From: Amoebidium appalachense
Taxonomy: Eukaryota > Ichthyosporea
Assembly: GCA_963693365.1 (NCBI GenBank)
Contig: CAVNZM010000010.1
Coordinates: forward strand, 7,750,001 to 7,814,000
Direction: 5' to 3'
DNA: 64,000 nt
The notes below the pieces were generated by a model. The model made no database searches and was not told where the DNA came from. It saw nothing but the letters and a program-made list of their open reading frames with translations. Of the stretch, positions 27,148 to 38,298 are shown piece after piece. Every line of letters begins with the position of its first letter. The first letter of the stretch is position 1. Position numbers and translations under genes: made by a program.

Positions 27148-27795
27148 GTGACTGAAAGGACAGCGAAAAGAAGTGGCACATCATGCAGGTGCTGTGGGGG
27201 TGCAAGTCGTAAACATACACAAAACGCATTTATTCTCACATAAGGATTTACTGTACTGGCAAGACTTTCTCTGTCACAGTGGCAGTGTGCAAGGAGTTCA
27301 CTGGTTTAAAGCAACCTACGTTCCAGCTGTATTGTGCACCCTTGTACATTTTGACAGCTAGCCATGCAAACCAGCCCAAACAAAATCCTCCTCTAGGTCA
27401 TCTTGCAGAAGGCCACCTGTGCCATCGGAAAGGAAAACAGCACCAGCATGCATGAAAAAAAAAAAAAAATGCTAGCCATCCAATCCTGCAGCCCAAACGA
27501 GCCAATAGAAAGAAGCTGGTCAGGCAGTGAAACGTTATTAGAGGCGAGGTATCTAGCTGTGAAACAATCTGACAGGTACGTCGGAACTGCGAGCACGTGC
27601 ACAAGGTACCCACAACCAGTCACAGCGTGTCTCTGACAAGAGCCCCGAGCACCGAAAGGGCACAGTAACCAACAGGGACTTGAGCACAACCAACATCACG
27701 ATCACTGTATGGGTAGACACCATCACCAGGCCCTGCCAGTCCACCTCAACACCCCCCATGCATCCCTATTCACCACGCTACCTATTGCTCAACCG

Positions 27796-28632
27796 CTAGA
27801 CATCCTTCGGCACGACGTCGTCAACAAGTTGCTGGTTGATCCCTGCAGCTCGGCAAGCGCATTCAAAGCTGATGCGTTGCTCTTCAGTGTGAAACACGCC
27901 GTCGGGATCGGGAATTGCTAAAACTTCAAGGAACTGGTGATGGTGCATGGACGAAAGCGCCATAAGGTTCTTGAAAGCGCTGATGACAATCTTGCGTTTC
28001 TCTTCGGTAGGGATAGCTTTGGCAACCTCGCTCAGAAATTCCCGACTACGGGCGAAGTCCTTTAGTGCCTCGGTTGTTGTAATTTTTTTTTGCGCTGCAG
28101 ATTCTCCCTGGGTTGTCCGCATTCTCGCCCTCTGTTCATCAGCAATGACCTCGAGCACAAAACGCACCGAGAGCTTCTGTTCTTGCAACTTGGAGTTTCT
28201 CAGCTGGTTCTCGAGGGTGTTGACTCTGTCCTTCGCAGCCCCAACTTCATCCTTCGCAGCCACAACTTCATCCTTCGCAGCCACAACTTCATGCTTCGCA
28301 GCCACTGTAATAGCCACAACTTCAGCCTTCGCAGCCTCTGTAATAGCCACAACTTCCGCCTTCGCAGCCAACGCCTGGCTAAGAGCTGCGTCCTTCGCAG
28401 CCAACGCCTGGCTAACAGCTGCGTCCTTCGCGTCCTTCGCAGCCAACGCCTGGCTAACAGCTGCGTCCTTCTCGAAATACAACCGCCGCCAGAACTCAAC
28501 TGATGAAGGATCAGAGGTAGTCAGGGTACTAAGGGCACGTGTGCGCCATGAGGCCACAGTACTCACACTACTGATCGTGCATGCGGCGTGGCGCAAAAGA
28601 ATGCGCGGTCGCATAAGCAAGGAGACAGCCAT
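27796..28632 (-). CDS. mitochondrion-directed coiled-coil protein with internal tandem repeats (278 aa)
   Basis: An intronless frame from ATG 28632 to the stop at 27796. The first ~37 residues (MAVSLLMRPRILLRHAAC...) are rich in Arg, Ser and hydrophobics with no acidic residue, as in a mitochondrial presequence. Residues about 55-140 are tandem repeats: 'KDAAVSQALAA' three times, 'AKAEVVAIT' twice and 'AAKDEVVAAK' about three times, giving a highly charged Ala-rich helix or coiled coil; the DNA repeats in 33- and 21-base units. The remainder (for example 'FVLEVIADEQRARMRTTQGE', 'SREFLSEVAKAIPTEEKR') is non-repetitive and helical. No enzyme family was recognised. It is oriented opposite to the other cargo gene and lies just inside the internal left-end duplication of the transposon. 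It may be a captured host gene. Confidence 0.7.
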   Translation of the reverse strand: MAVSLLMRPRILLRHAACTISSVSTVASWRTRALSTLTTSDPSSVEFWRRLYFEKDAAVSQALAAKDAKDAAVSQALAAKDAALSQALAAKAEVVAITEAAKAEVVAITVAAKHEVVAAKDEVVAAKDEVGAAKDRVNTLENQLRNSKLQEQKLSVRFVLEVIADEQRARMRTTQGESAAQKKITTTEALKDFARSREFLSEVAKAIPTEEKRKIVISAFKNLMALSSMHHHQFLEVLAIPDPDGVFHTEEQRISFECACRAAGINQQLVDDVVPKDV

Positions 28633-28897
28633 TCTTCCAAAGATGTAGTTAGTGCTTTGAAAAGACTACCGTCGATCCACACCACTGTGCAATGGGCGGG
28701 TCAACGTTAGCACTAAATGTGGCTGCGTCATCGGATTCGAGGCAATCCGATCTTATTACCAATAAAAGCCGATGCGATCGCGGTTGTCCAATCAAGAAGT
28801 CCCAATCCCGTAATTTTGGACTGCTCCCCCTCGTTGAACAGTTTGGGGGGACTGGTGTAAGGGTTTTTCGGGTCGGGCCGAAGGCCCTATTGGGCCG

Positions 28898-29036
28898 CCA
28901 GGCCCGGGGGCCCCGGAGACCGGGGGCCCCCCCACCCAGGGAGGCCCGGGGGCCCCGGGGACCGGGGGCCCCCCCACCCACGGAGGCCCGGGGGGCCACG
29001 GGGGCCCGGCGTTAGTTTACCGGGGGGCCACGGGGG
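28898..29036 (+). repeat. GC-rich minisatellite, ~42-bp unit
   Basis: Two full units and partial units of AGGCCCGGGGGCCCCGG...CCCCCCCACCCA abut the internal copy of the transposon left end. The unit is built of CCCGGGGGCCCC palindromes able to form stable hairpins. Confidence 0.85.
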
Positions 29037-29037
29037 C

Positions 29038-29631
29038 CAGGGTTCGACATTTGGGTTTCAAGTCGGGTATTTTCCGAATTTTTGTGACGTCATCCATTTT
29101 GGCCTCGCGAAAGGTGGGGTATTTCCAGGATATACGAACTTTGGATAGATCAGATAAACCTTTGCATACCTATCCGCTAACATGTAAATATATCCTCTGG
29201 CGGGCAGCCCCTCAGAAGCCAAAACACACTTGATACAGGTGCTTTTGAAACTCAGGGATTTTGATTTCACTGAGCACGCATGTCACACTAGCCTACCCGC
29301 ACCATTATAACCTCAGACAGCCAGTCTAACTTTCGTTTAGGTGTTATAACCGCCTGTTCATCTCAGGATAGAGACATTGTGTTGCTGACTAACTTTAATG
29401 AATAGCCTGAGGCGAGCACAGCGCGCCGTCCGCTGGAAAGATTTGCTTAGTGTCACCACAGTCGCACCTATTCTTGCTAAGTTCTCTCCGTGTCTCTAGC
29501 TTCAACGGTAGTCTTTTCTTAGATAAGTCTTTCTCCTGAGGATTTCTCTTACGGTCACTTCCTCTCTTGGGGCGCCCGCGCACCCCCTTCTAGAGATCTG
29601 AAGTCTCTCTCTCTTCTCTCTCTCTCTCCGT

Positions 29632-29679
<48 letters not shown>

Positions 29680-29808
29680 CCTCCCTCCCTCCCTCCCTCC
29701 CTCCCTCCCTCTCTCTGCCTCTCTCCCTCTTCCCCCCAGTCTCTCTCTTTCTTTCGCTCTCTCTCTATCTCTCTCTCTCTCCCCCCCCCAGTCTCTCTCT
29801 TTCGCTCG

Positions 29809-29851
<43 letters not shown>

Positions 29852-29856
29852 TCTCA

Positions 29857-29893
<37 letters not shown>

Positions 29894-29989
29894 CCCCTCT
29901 TCCCCCAGGCTTTCCGAACGGTCTCTCTCTCTTCACGTTCTTCCTCCTCTCCCTCTCTCTGTCTCTCGGTCTCTCTCTCTCACCGTCTC
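29038..29989 (+). repeat. internal second copy of the transposon left end
   Basis: Begins with the same CAGGGTTCGACA as 22784 and continues to the same CACCGTCTC end, with a shorter CT tract and a few substitutions. It is not preceded by TGAGTGCC, so it is not the outer terminus of the inserted element. It could reflect a nested insertion that lost its right half, or an internal rearrangement. Confidence 0.93.
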
Positions 29990-30059
29990 CCCCCCCTTCC
30001 CCCCCCCCCCCCCCCCCCCGCCCGAGTCTCTCTCTCAGGCAGTTTTCAATCCCTCGCTC

Positions 30060-30063
30060 TTTA

Positions 30064-30099
<36 letters not shown>

Positions 30100-30101
30100 C
30101 G

Positions 30102-30149
<48 letters not shown>

Positions 30150-30379
30150 TCTCTACTTTCTCTCTCTCCCTCTCTCCCCGAGAGTCTCTTTGTCTCTCTC
30201 TCTCCCCCCCCTCTCACGGTGCTCTGAGACTCCCGGTCTCTCTTTCTCTCCGAAGCCTCCCCCTCTCCCCCCCACCCCCACCCCCTCCCTCACTACCCTC
30301 CCAGCTCTCTCTCTGCCTGTCTCCTCCGTCTACAGGCAACTGGGCTTTCTTTCCAGTTCCGACGTAATATCCCTCTCGT

Positions 30380-30427
<48 letters not shown>
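30060..30427 (+). repeat. CT repeats and 47-base C run
   Basis: (CT)n tracts at about 30060-30145 are followed by C-rich text and a pure C run at about 30381-30427. No coding sequence is supported. Confidence 0.85.
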
Positions 30428-31065
30428 TTCCCCCGGGCCGGGGGGTTAGAAACGGCTGCATTTTCCTCCACCACCTCCGCCACCTCCTTGGCAGCCGAAA
30501 TATTAGCACCCGATTCCTGGCCCACAGACTTTTCAGTGGCGACCGTACCAGACTGCTTGGCCTTCTTTGCCTTGACCACCGCAAGCGTGTTTAAGAAAAT
30601 CGCCCAACTTGAGTGTTTTAGGGCCAGGGTTCGACTGCTCCTTCCCATCTGAAAAGCGATGGTCAGGCTGCCGAGTGCTGGCAGCCACAGGGGCTACCCT
30701 AGGAAGCGCGTGTTTGCCCGACCTACAGCGAAAGGGCCCAAAAACAACACGGGTGAAAGCGTGACACGTGAGAACCGGCTCTGAGTCACCTGACAACTGA
30801 CTTGAAGGCTGAAGGGAGGGAGTTTCGCGCCAAAAAAAAAAAAAAAACGAAAATAACCATCAGACTGGTGTAAGGCCATGACATTTGTAACTTAATGTCA
30901 ACAAAAAGCCCCCAAAACCTTAAGATTATGTCAAAAGGTTCCCCAATTTTACCATTACGGTGGCCAAAATTCATTTCACTTGACTGCTGAGTGCTGGATA
31001 ACCGAGCGAACTATCCCATGCATGAAAATAATAGCCTATCACCGAATTCCCACCCCAGCTGGCGC

Positions 31066-31070
<5 letters not shown>

Positions 31071-31135
<65 letters not shown>
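31071..31135 (+). repeat. interrupted G homopolymer near the right end of the hAT-like element
   Basis: G23 and G36 runs separated by GAGGA, about 135 bases inside the right terminus. Confidence 0.9.
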
Positions 31136-31635
31136 CTATATGTACACTCCACTATCCGGCGACGTACCCTACGCAGGAAGCGTAGTGTACCCCAGCCTCT
31201 TCCAGGCGGGGTATTTTTTTCTGGCAGTGGGGTATTTTTTAGGGTATTTTTGGGGTATTGTCTAACCCTGTGAGTGCCCCCAGATGATTGGTTGACCAAA
31301 CGTGTTTTCGAATTCGAAGATCTCATCATCTCAGGCTCTGACTGAGCAGCTAAGCTGAGCCTTGTTCAAGTTTCAGGCTGACAGCTCTTCGTTTTGTGTC
31401 TTGTAGACTATAGTGTAGGCGGTATTGTAGATGGGGCAGTGGGTAACCTGAGCGGGCCAGGTGGATGTCTTACAACTATTGAAAGCTGAGCCACCCGGCT
31501 ACTTTTATATAAATATGCCAACCGCGAACTGTGTGCGGCTTTTCTTGAAGGCGGTTCAAACTGAGAAGTAACACATGAAGAATAAAGCTCACGTGTGTGT
31601 AGGAGCCAACCGCACCGTTCAACTGCATTTACATG

Positions 31636-31638
<3 letters not shown>

Positions 31639-31707
<69 letters not shown>

Positions 31708-31780
31708 GTCAAATACAGACACAACACACACACACACACACACACACCCACACACCCACACAGTGTCACACACCCACAAA
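31639..31780 (+). repeat. CA microsatellite with CAGTGT interruptions
   Basis: An uninterrupted (CA)n tract at 31639-31705 is followed by CA-rich text punctuated three times by CACAGTGTCA, which suggests duplication of a larger unit. Confidence 0.85.
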
Positions 31781-31825
31781 CACACACACAGTGTCACACG
31801 CACACACGCGCGCGCGTGCGCGCGC

Positions 31826-32229
31826 ACACATACACAGACATTGCTTCACACAAGCTGAAAGAAATCGAGCGTCCAGAATCCGAATTCTTGTCTCGTCGAT
31901 CTTTCAAGGCTTCTCCTCTCTCTATCTCTCTCTCTCTCCCCCCCACTCCCCTCCCTCCCTCCCTCCCTCCCTCCCTCCCTCTGCCTCTACCCCTCTCCCT
32001 CTCCCTCTCCCTCTCTCTCTCTCTGTCTCTCCCTCTCCCTCTCTCTCTATCTGTCTCTCCCTCTCCCTCCCTCTCTCTCCCACAGTTTCACACGCACACA
32101 TACACATGCGTGCGTGCACACATACACACAGACATTGATTCACACAAGCTAAAAGAAATCGAGCGTCCAGAATCCGAATTCTTGTCTCGTCGATTTTTCA
32201 AGGCTTCTCCTCTCTCTCCCCCCCCCCCC

Positions 32230-32276
<47 letters not shown>

Positions 32277-32391
32277 CCTCCCTCCCTCCCTCCCTCCCTC
32301 CCTCCCTCTGCCTCTATCCCTCTCCCTCTCTCTCTCCCTCTCTCTCTCTGTCTCTCCCTCTCCCTCTCCCTCTCCCTCTCCCTCCCTCTCC

Positions 32392-32420
<29 letters not shown>
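31826..32420 (+). repeat. tandem duplication, ~298-bp unit
   Basis: The stretch CACACAAGCT(G/A)AAAGAAATCG... GAATTCTTGTCTCGTCGAT occurs at about 31847 and 32145, each followed by CT-rich, (CCCT)n and CTGCCTCTA(C/T)CCCTCTCC text and preceded by a CACATACACAGACATTG motif. The copies differ by a few bases and by a C44 run inserted in the second. Confidence 0.9.
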
Positions 32421-32449
<29 letters not shown>

Positions 32450-32470
32450 ACCTCTCCCCCGCCCTCTGTC

Positions 32471-32501
<31 letters not shown>

Positions 32502-32586
32502 CTTTTCCTGTCTCTCTTCTACCGACTCGGGGGTCCCTTTTCTTCCCCCTCCCTCTCCCTCTCCCTTCGCTGTCCCTCCGCCTCAG

Positions 32587-33290
32587 ACAAGTGTGCAGGG
32601 AAAAGAATATGTGCAGACGTTTCACAGTGCCTGTATGAGATTGTGTGTGTCTAAGAGTAGATCACTGCAAAGTTTTCACGACAACCCACAGCTTTTTCAA
32701 ACGTGAGTCCTGTTAACAAACCATGGGTACCTTTGTAACGTGCGTAGCTGGTGAACCATGCCTTTTTACACTGACGTGATTGTGCACGAAAAGGAAATGG
32801 AGATGCTCCGGTTTGAAGCAGCAATCATATATGAGGAGTTATCGCAAATTGGTAGTAGGATGCTGCCCAAAGAACTTGTAAACAAACCAACAAGATCGGG
32901 TAAGAAGTCGCCACAATGTAAAATGTAGAGGGCATAACTGCAGCGATGCAAACGCAGTTGTGGCCTTTAGCACATGGTGCTGTTTAACAAGAAACAGATG
33001 GGCGAAGGACTTAAAGGGACGTAAAAATCTGTAGGATGAGCTGCGAAACGTCTGACAGGGCCACCTTCTATGCAAGAAAAACGCGTTAATTCAGAAAAGA
33101 CGCAACCACAGATGTGCACGGTCTATGGAGAGCCAAGTGCCTCCTCCATCTGGTAAAGAAACAAGCGAACATAAAAACATGGACGCGTCAAAACTAACCT
33201 GCTGGTTGTGGCGTGAACAGCAGACCAGCACCCCCCTATGAACTCATCTTCGAAGTCGACCCCAAACTGAGCCTAGCACATGTTCTTCAC
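32587..33290 (+). CDS. possible fragmentary gene: two exon-like segments
   Basis: 32587-32702 has a CT-rich acceptor, an ordinary frame (TSVQGKEYVQTFHSACMRLC...) and a GTGAGT donor in phase 2. A second exon-like frame starts near 33214 (RPAPPYELIFEVDPKLSLAH) and can be joined in phase 2. A third ordinary frame, ATG 32758 to TAG 32928 (MPFYTDVIVHEKEMEMLRFE), with an internal GTAAGA donor, lies between them and is not phase-compatible. These look like real protein-coding pieces, but I cannot assemble a gene with start and stop, and no family was recognised. Confidence 0.25.
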
Positions 33291-33299
33291 TTTAAACCG

Positions 33300-33591
33300 T
33301 CCTGCTATTATATAGTGTGTATGTTATATGCCTCCTCTCCTTTTTTCCTCCTTCGTATTAAAGTTATCGCTCTTTCACCCAACTATGTAGCCCTACATAC
33401 TGCCTTGAGTTCCAAACTCCCGGACTATTCTGAGCTGGAAAGAGGGGTGGCTGAATTCCCGCCAAAAAGAGCTCATCTGATTGGTGCACACGTATACAAC
33501 GTGTGTTGTGCAAGATTGCCCGCGTACAAGATTTCGTTGACGAGTCCTGCTGTTCGAAGACTCGCCTTATTTTGAGGCATGTCTATCCCAA

Positions 33592-33637
<46 letters not shown>

Positions 33638-36351
33638 GGGGGTGACACAGGCACCCCCTCCCCTGCCGCGGCCCTTCAGCTTGAAGAGCCTGAGGCCACG
33701 TGCAGCGGCCGCGGGACTGAATTCGAGACTAGGTACATCAAACGGTACCCTATGTATGTGTTGTGATTGTTATTTTGCCTCGTAGTAACATGCCAGTTGC
33801 GCATGGCATAGTGACGACACGCCACACATGTTTATATTGCTACACTTATATGTGCACACACACACACATGCACAAACACACACACACACACACACACATC
33901 ACACACCAACACACACACACCGTGACATAACACACAAACCAAAGTCCGTTACTGCCGCATTTCCATTTTATTATACCAGGATAATCGAAGTTATTTTGAT
34001 GTTTAGACTGCAGCGCTGGTGCAGCTGCACGATGCACACCTTCAGTTCGTCAACTCATACGCATGTAAACAAATATGATATCTGTAAAAATGACGGTTTC
34101 ACTAAATAAGAAGCCAGAAATGGAACCTAAAAACAGCGATAAGTTTGGAAGGTACATTACACCTGCATTTCAATACAACCACCATCATGGTTTAACATAC
34201 ACAAGAGAAGAACTCCCATCACGAAACAAGATAGGGGTTCCCAAACACACTGCACTACGTTTCGTTTGAGTTTCAGGGTTAATAAATCTATTCTATGTAG
34301 TATAAGATGAGTTGAGGACCCATTTCCTGCTCCCTCCCGAGTTTGCTGAGCATATTGGCACAGCCATGATTGGACGTTTAACTTACCGAAGAGGCGGAAG
34401 GAGCTGGGGGGGGGGGGGGGGGGGGGGGGGTTGGCTTGGACTAGATCGTGAGATGAAAAGGAACTTCTGGCCAAAGTGTAAAGAGGGTTATGGTGTGTGT
34501 GCGTGTGTGTGTTTGTGATGGTAGTGGTGATGGTGGTGGTGGTGGTTGGGGGGGGGGGGGGGGGGGGGGGGGTTATCTGTGAGCTAGGTGAAGTTGTTTG
34601 TGGTTGACAGTGGTAATGGGGGGAAAGGGGGGGGGGAGGAGGGGGGAGGGGGGGGGGGGTGGGTGGGGGGAGGGTGGGGGGTGGGTGGGTGGGGGGGGGG
34701 GGGGGGGGGGGGAATCGAAAAGGATGATGGAAAGGGAGGACCTAGTGGTGATGGTGGCATAAGTAGTGGATCGGGGAGGTCAGGGGGGAGGGGGTGAAAA
34801 GGGGGGGTGGGGGTGGGGTGGGGTGGGATGTGTGTGTGTGTGGGAGGGGTGGGGGAGGGGGGGGGGGCGGGGCAGGTGAGGAAGTAGACAGAAACGTAAG
34901 GGCTGTCTAGGACAATTACGCTTTTTTAAAAGGTGAGGGGAGTGGCAGGCAGGGTAGTGTAATCCTCTATCGATGTCTGCCGCATATATGAACACTCCAT
35001 GCAAAAAAAAAAAAAACGATGCAAGATAACCTAAGCACCTTGCCTTGATATCTTATCGACGCTGGGCCATATGTATGTAAGTAACGAACATCACCCCCCA
35101 TAACAGAGGCTTGCTGGTATCTATGCATCGAGAAAAACAAACGACCACTGTGTATTTCTACTGGTGACTGCCCAAATTACCGCCTTTGGACGGAAATATA
35201 GCACAGCATCCTTATAATTGCAGGGGGTCTATGTGCATATACCATGCACAACCGCTTATTGGCAAACAGCAGAGCTTCATGCCTTGAGTATACTATGTTG
35301 ACTTAGTGTGAACATCGTTTTAGCAAACGCGGACTCTGCTTTTTTGACTACTCAACGAGTCGAACACTCAGACAGACAGACAGAGCTGCAGAAAACAGGG
35401 CACACGTACCAAAATGGTAATCCCGCGATCCCGCGTTGTGGTTCCCCTAAAACTTACAAATGTGGGGCCAAGGGTTTTCCGTTTGTCCGCTTTGTTAGCC
35501 AGGCTCAATATTTTGCTACAAGCACAATACTACACGCGCCCATATACATAGGACTAATAATATTTTTTTATGAATATAATATATAATGTTTTGCCTAAAA
35601 TGGTCTAGGAAATACCCTGATTCCATATAAAAATGGGTCTCCCCATGAGTGCAGACCCCGTCCTGCTAAGGTTTGGGGCATGCTGCTTGGATAGTGCGAG
35701 CCAATCACAGAAAGGGACAAAACACGTAGCCACCCGGCACCAGAAGCTACGATCGCTAAAAGCTACTAAATTGTATTTTCGTATTATGATTGACCTAAAA
35801 GTCATCTTTAACATACTAAATGGTAGTAGGAGACAAGGTCGTTTTAGTAAGATGGTCCTTCAACAACCAATCCACGCCGGCTCCTTGAATATCAGAAAGC
35901 CAGCCCAATGATTGGTCTGACGTCATGCGGCTACAATCTGGAAAAAGCACCAGCCCACTAAAAAAATTATGTGACATTGAAACTGAGCCAGCAGGCAGAA
36001 CGGAGAACAAGAAGGAAGAGAAAAGAGATTTACACTTTGTGTGCTTGAAAAGAAAAAGAGTTGAGGAAACGTAGCTTATTAATTGTATATAGAGAATTTT
36101 CTTGTGTTTGTAAAGCGACTGTTAGTGAGAGTTGTGTTCGTTTAGGTTACCCTGAAGATTGACGTCCGTTCACTTTAGCAGTTGATGCTTACAGGACCGA
36201 ATCTGCATCCATAGCAAATGACATATTAATTGGTCTCGGCTCACATTATTCAAGTTGTAGATTTTTTACCTTCGAACGTACTAGAAAGCATGCAAGGCTT
36301 ACAGCCGAATGCAGCCTGTGTTTCACTGTAGTAGAGGTGACTGTTTAGAAC
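33300..36351. other. spacer, no recognisable gene
   Basis: Contains a C43 run at 33593-33635, CA tracts near 33850-33925, G-rich and GGT-rich tracts at 34400-34870, and otherwise balanced sequence with frames of at most 92 codons lacking family resemblance. A TGACGTCA palindrome occurs at about 35918-35925. Confidence 0.5.
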
Positions 36352-36618
36352 ATGTGCTCCGTAGCACCACAAGGTCTCATGCCGTTGGACGGCGGAGGTG
36401 GAGGACTTGATTTTCTTCGATCGTTTGGGGAGGAGCAGAATGAACAGGGCGTTTACGAGGTAGGTCGGAGGTCTATCTTTCACTGCTGCTTGTGCTGTGC
36501 ACGTCTTTGCTTACAACAGCCCCACATACACCATTTTTTTACGCTCTTGCTTTTGACAACCGAGCTTGTTCTCAGGTCTATACCTCCTGTGCGAGGTCTG
36601 GATTTCCTGCTTTATTTT

Positions 36619-36652
<34 letters not shown>

Positions 36653-38104
36653 TGGATCTCCTTTCTCTCTTCTCCTTAATTTTTTCTTAGGGCTTAAAGA
36701 CCATGACAGTCTGGATGATCCTGTGTTTCTGACTTGCGCCAATGTGAAGCAGGAAATTCACATCGACATCTTTCACTAATGCGACTTTTTTTCCGCGTGT
36801 TTGCGTGTTAGCCCTGTAGTTTTTTTTTTTAATTTACTTTTTTTCCTTTATCTCTTTTCTCTTTCTCTTTCTCTTTGCACGATGACCCGGTATCTGGGTC
36901 TTGTGTTTGACCGGGGGTTTTGTTTAACCCACTTTGCACGTCAGCCAGGTTAATTTTTAATAGTATTTTTTTTAAATAGAAGAGTTAGTTGTAGTTGGCA
37001 TACACATGCTGAACCTGGCCTGTTGGCGAGTTGTAGGGATGGCATCACTAACTTACGGAGTGTGGCTGCACGAAGTCTCAAGCAAAATGCTTGTGGTTTG
37101 ATAACCGTACCGAACATCGTACTGAACTTGTGGTGTGTGCAGGTTGTGTTCAAGTCGGCACCTCGCATAGGGTCGTCTGCTGTGTTTGCTGTGGCCGTGG
37201 ACTTGCGAAATAGGTCCAGAGTGGCCCTTAAAGTCATACCGGCACATTGCTCCAACAGTGATCAGGTAGTTTTTTACTGCTATTGGCACAAGTTTACCGC
37301 TTGCATATGGGCACAGGTGTACATTTGCACGATAGTATGCACATGCACACAAAAAGTCTTTCTGTACGTGCTGCACGGACACATACGCATGCACATGATT
37401 TACACAAGTGCGCACTGGATTATACAGGCTTAGTTACAGGCACGCTGACAGGGCTTGGATACACACAAGCACACTTGTGCACGGTTTTTGCTAATATAAA
37501 GGCTTGTGTTTCTCTGCTAATCCTACTCGTACACCACACGCATCAACAGGGACGTAGACACACATGCTTACACCAAGGAACACATGCGCACGCACTCCGA
37601 CACAAAATTGAGTTTATTTGCATAATCATTGAGACCTGTTTTGGCCAGCACGCTGCTAGTGTAATGTAACTGTCTTTCTAGGGTAACTCTCTATCGTCTA
37701 TCCGCCTTCAATTTCAACACATCCGCCAAACCCCCCCTTCCTCCTCCTCCTCCTCGTTTTTTTCAATAGGGTCGCTTTCCGCTTACATTCCAGAGTGGTC
37801 ATATACCCTCGTATTCCGCTCTTCTAACACTTGATTTTTTTCTCTGCAGGGAAGCTCACGGTGGCTTGAGGAGAGCAGGGTGCACCGGGCCATCTCCAGC
37901 CACCCGCACCCCAACATCACACAGCTGCTGGATGCACGGGTGCTGCCTGGGGGGGATGTGTGTCTGGTGATGGACTATGCTGAGGGGGGGGACCTATTGG
38001 ACCACATACCGCCACACAGGGGCCTGCCCTATGCTGCAGTGGTTGGTTTGGGAAGGCAGCTGATGGCTGGACTGGCACACCTGCATGACCTGGGATATGT
38101 GCAC

Positions 38105-38157
<53 letters not shown>

Positions 38158-38253
38158 CATGAAATTCCTTGCGACTCTGTTTGCTGTACATGATAGTGTT
38201 ATTCTCGGGGTATGTGGCAGATGTGTTGGTCCTCTTTTCCTTTTTTTTTTTTT

Positions 38254-38298
<45 letters not shown>

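Larger units (their letters stand above)
22784..31270. mobile_element. probable 8.5-kb hAT-like DNA transposon carrying genes
   Basis: The left terminus is CAGGGTTCGACA (22784-22795) and the right terminus TGTCTAACCCTG (31259-31270), reverse complements with one mismatch in 12. Immediately outside both ends lies TGAGTGCC (22776-22783 and 31271-31278), an 8-bp target-site duplication. CAGGG-type ends with an 8-bp duplication are the signature of the hAT superfamily. Subterminal GGGGTATT/GGGTATT words occur at both ends (22811, 22862; 31208, 31229, 31242, 31252), as expected for transposase binding sites. Inside are an internal copy of the left end (from 29038), long CT repeats, a three-exon gene at 24677-25699, a coiled-coil protein gene at 27796-28632, a degenerate repeat array at 25905-26280 and several G/C runs. 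I found no hAT transposase (no RW dimerisation motif or BED finger), so the element looks non-autonomous. Confidence 0.7.

Noticed and set aside
35308-35586. 92-codon frame with an N-terminal MNIVLANADSAFLTTQ
   Set aside because: No family, poor codon bias, and a hydrophobic AT-rich tail typical of a chance frame.
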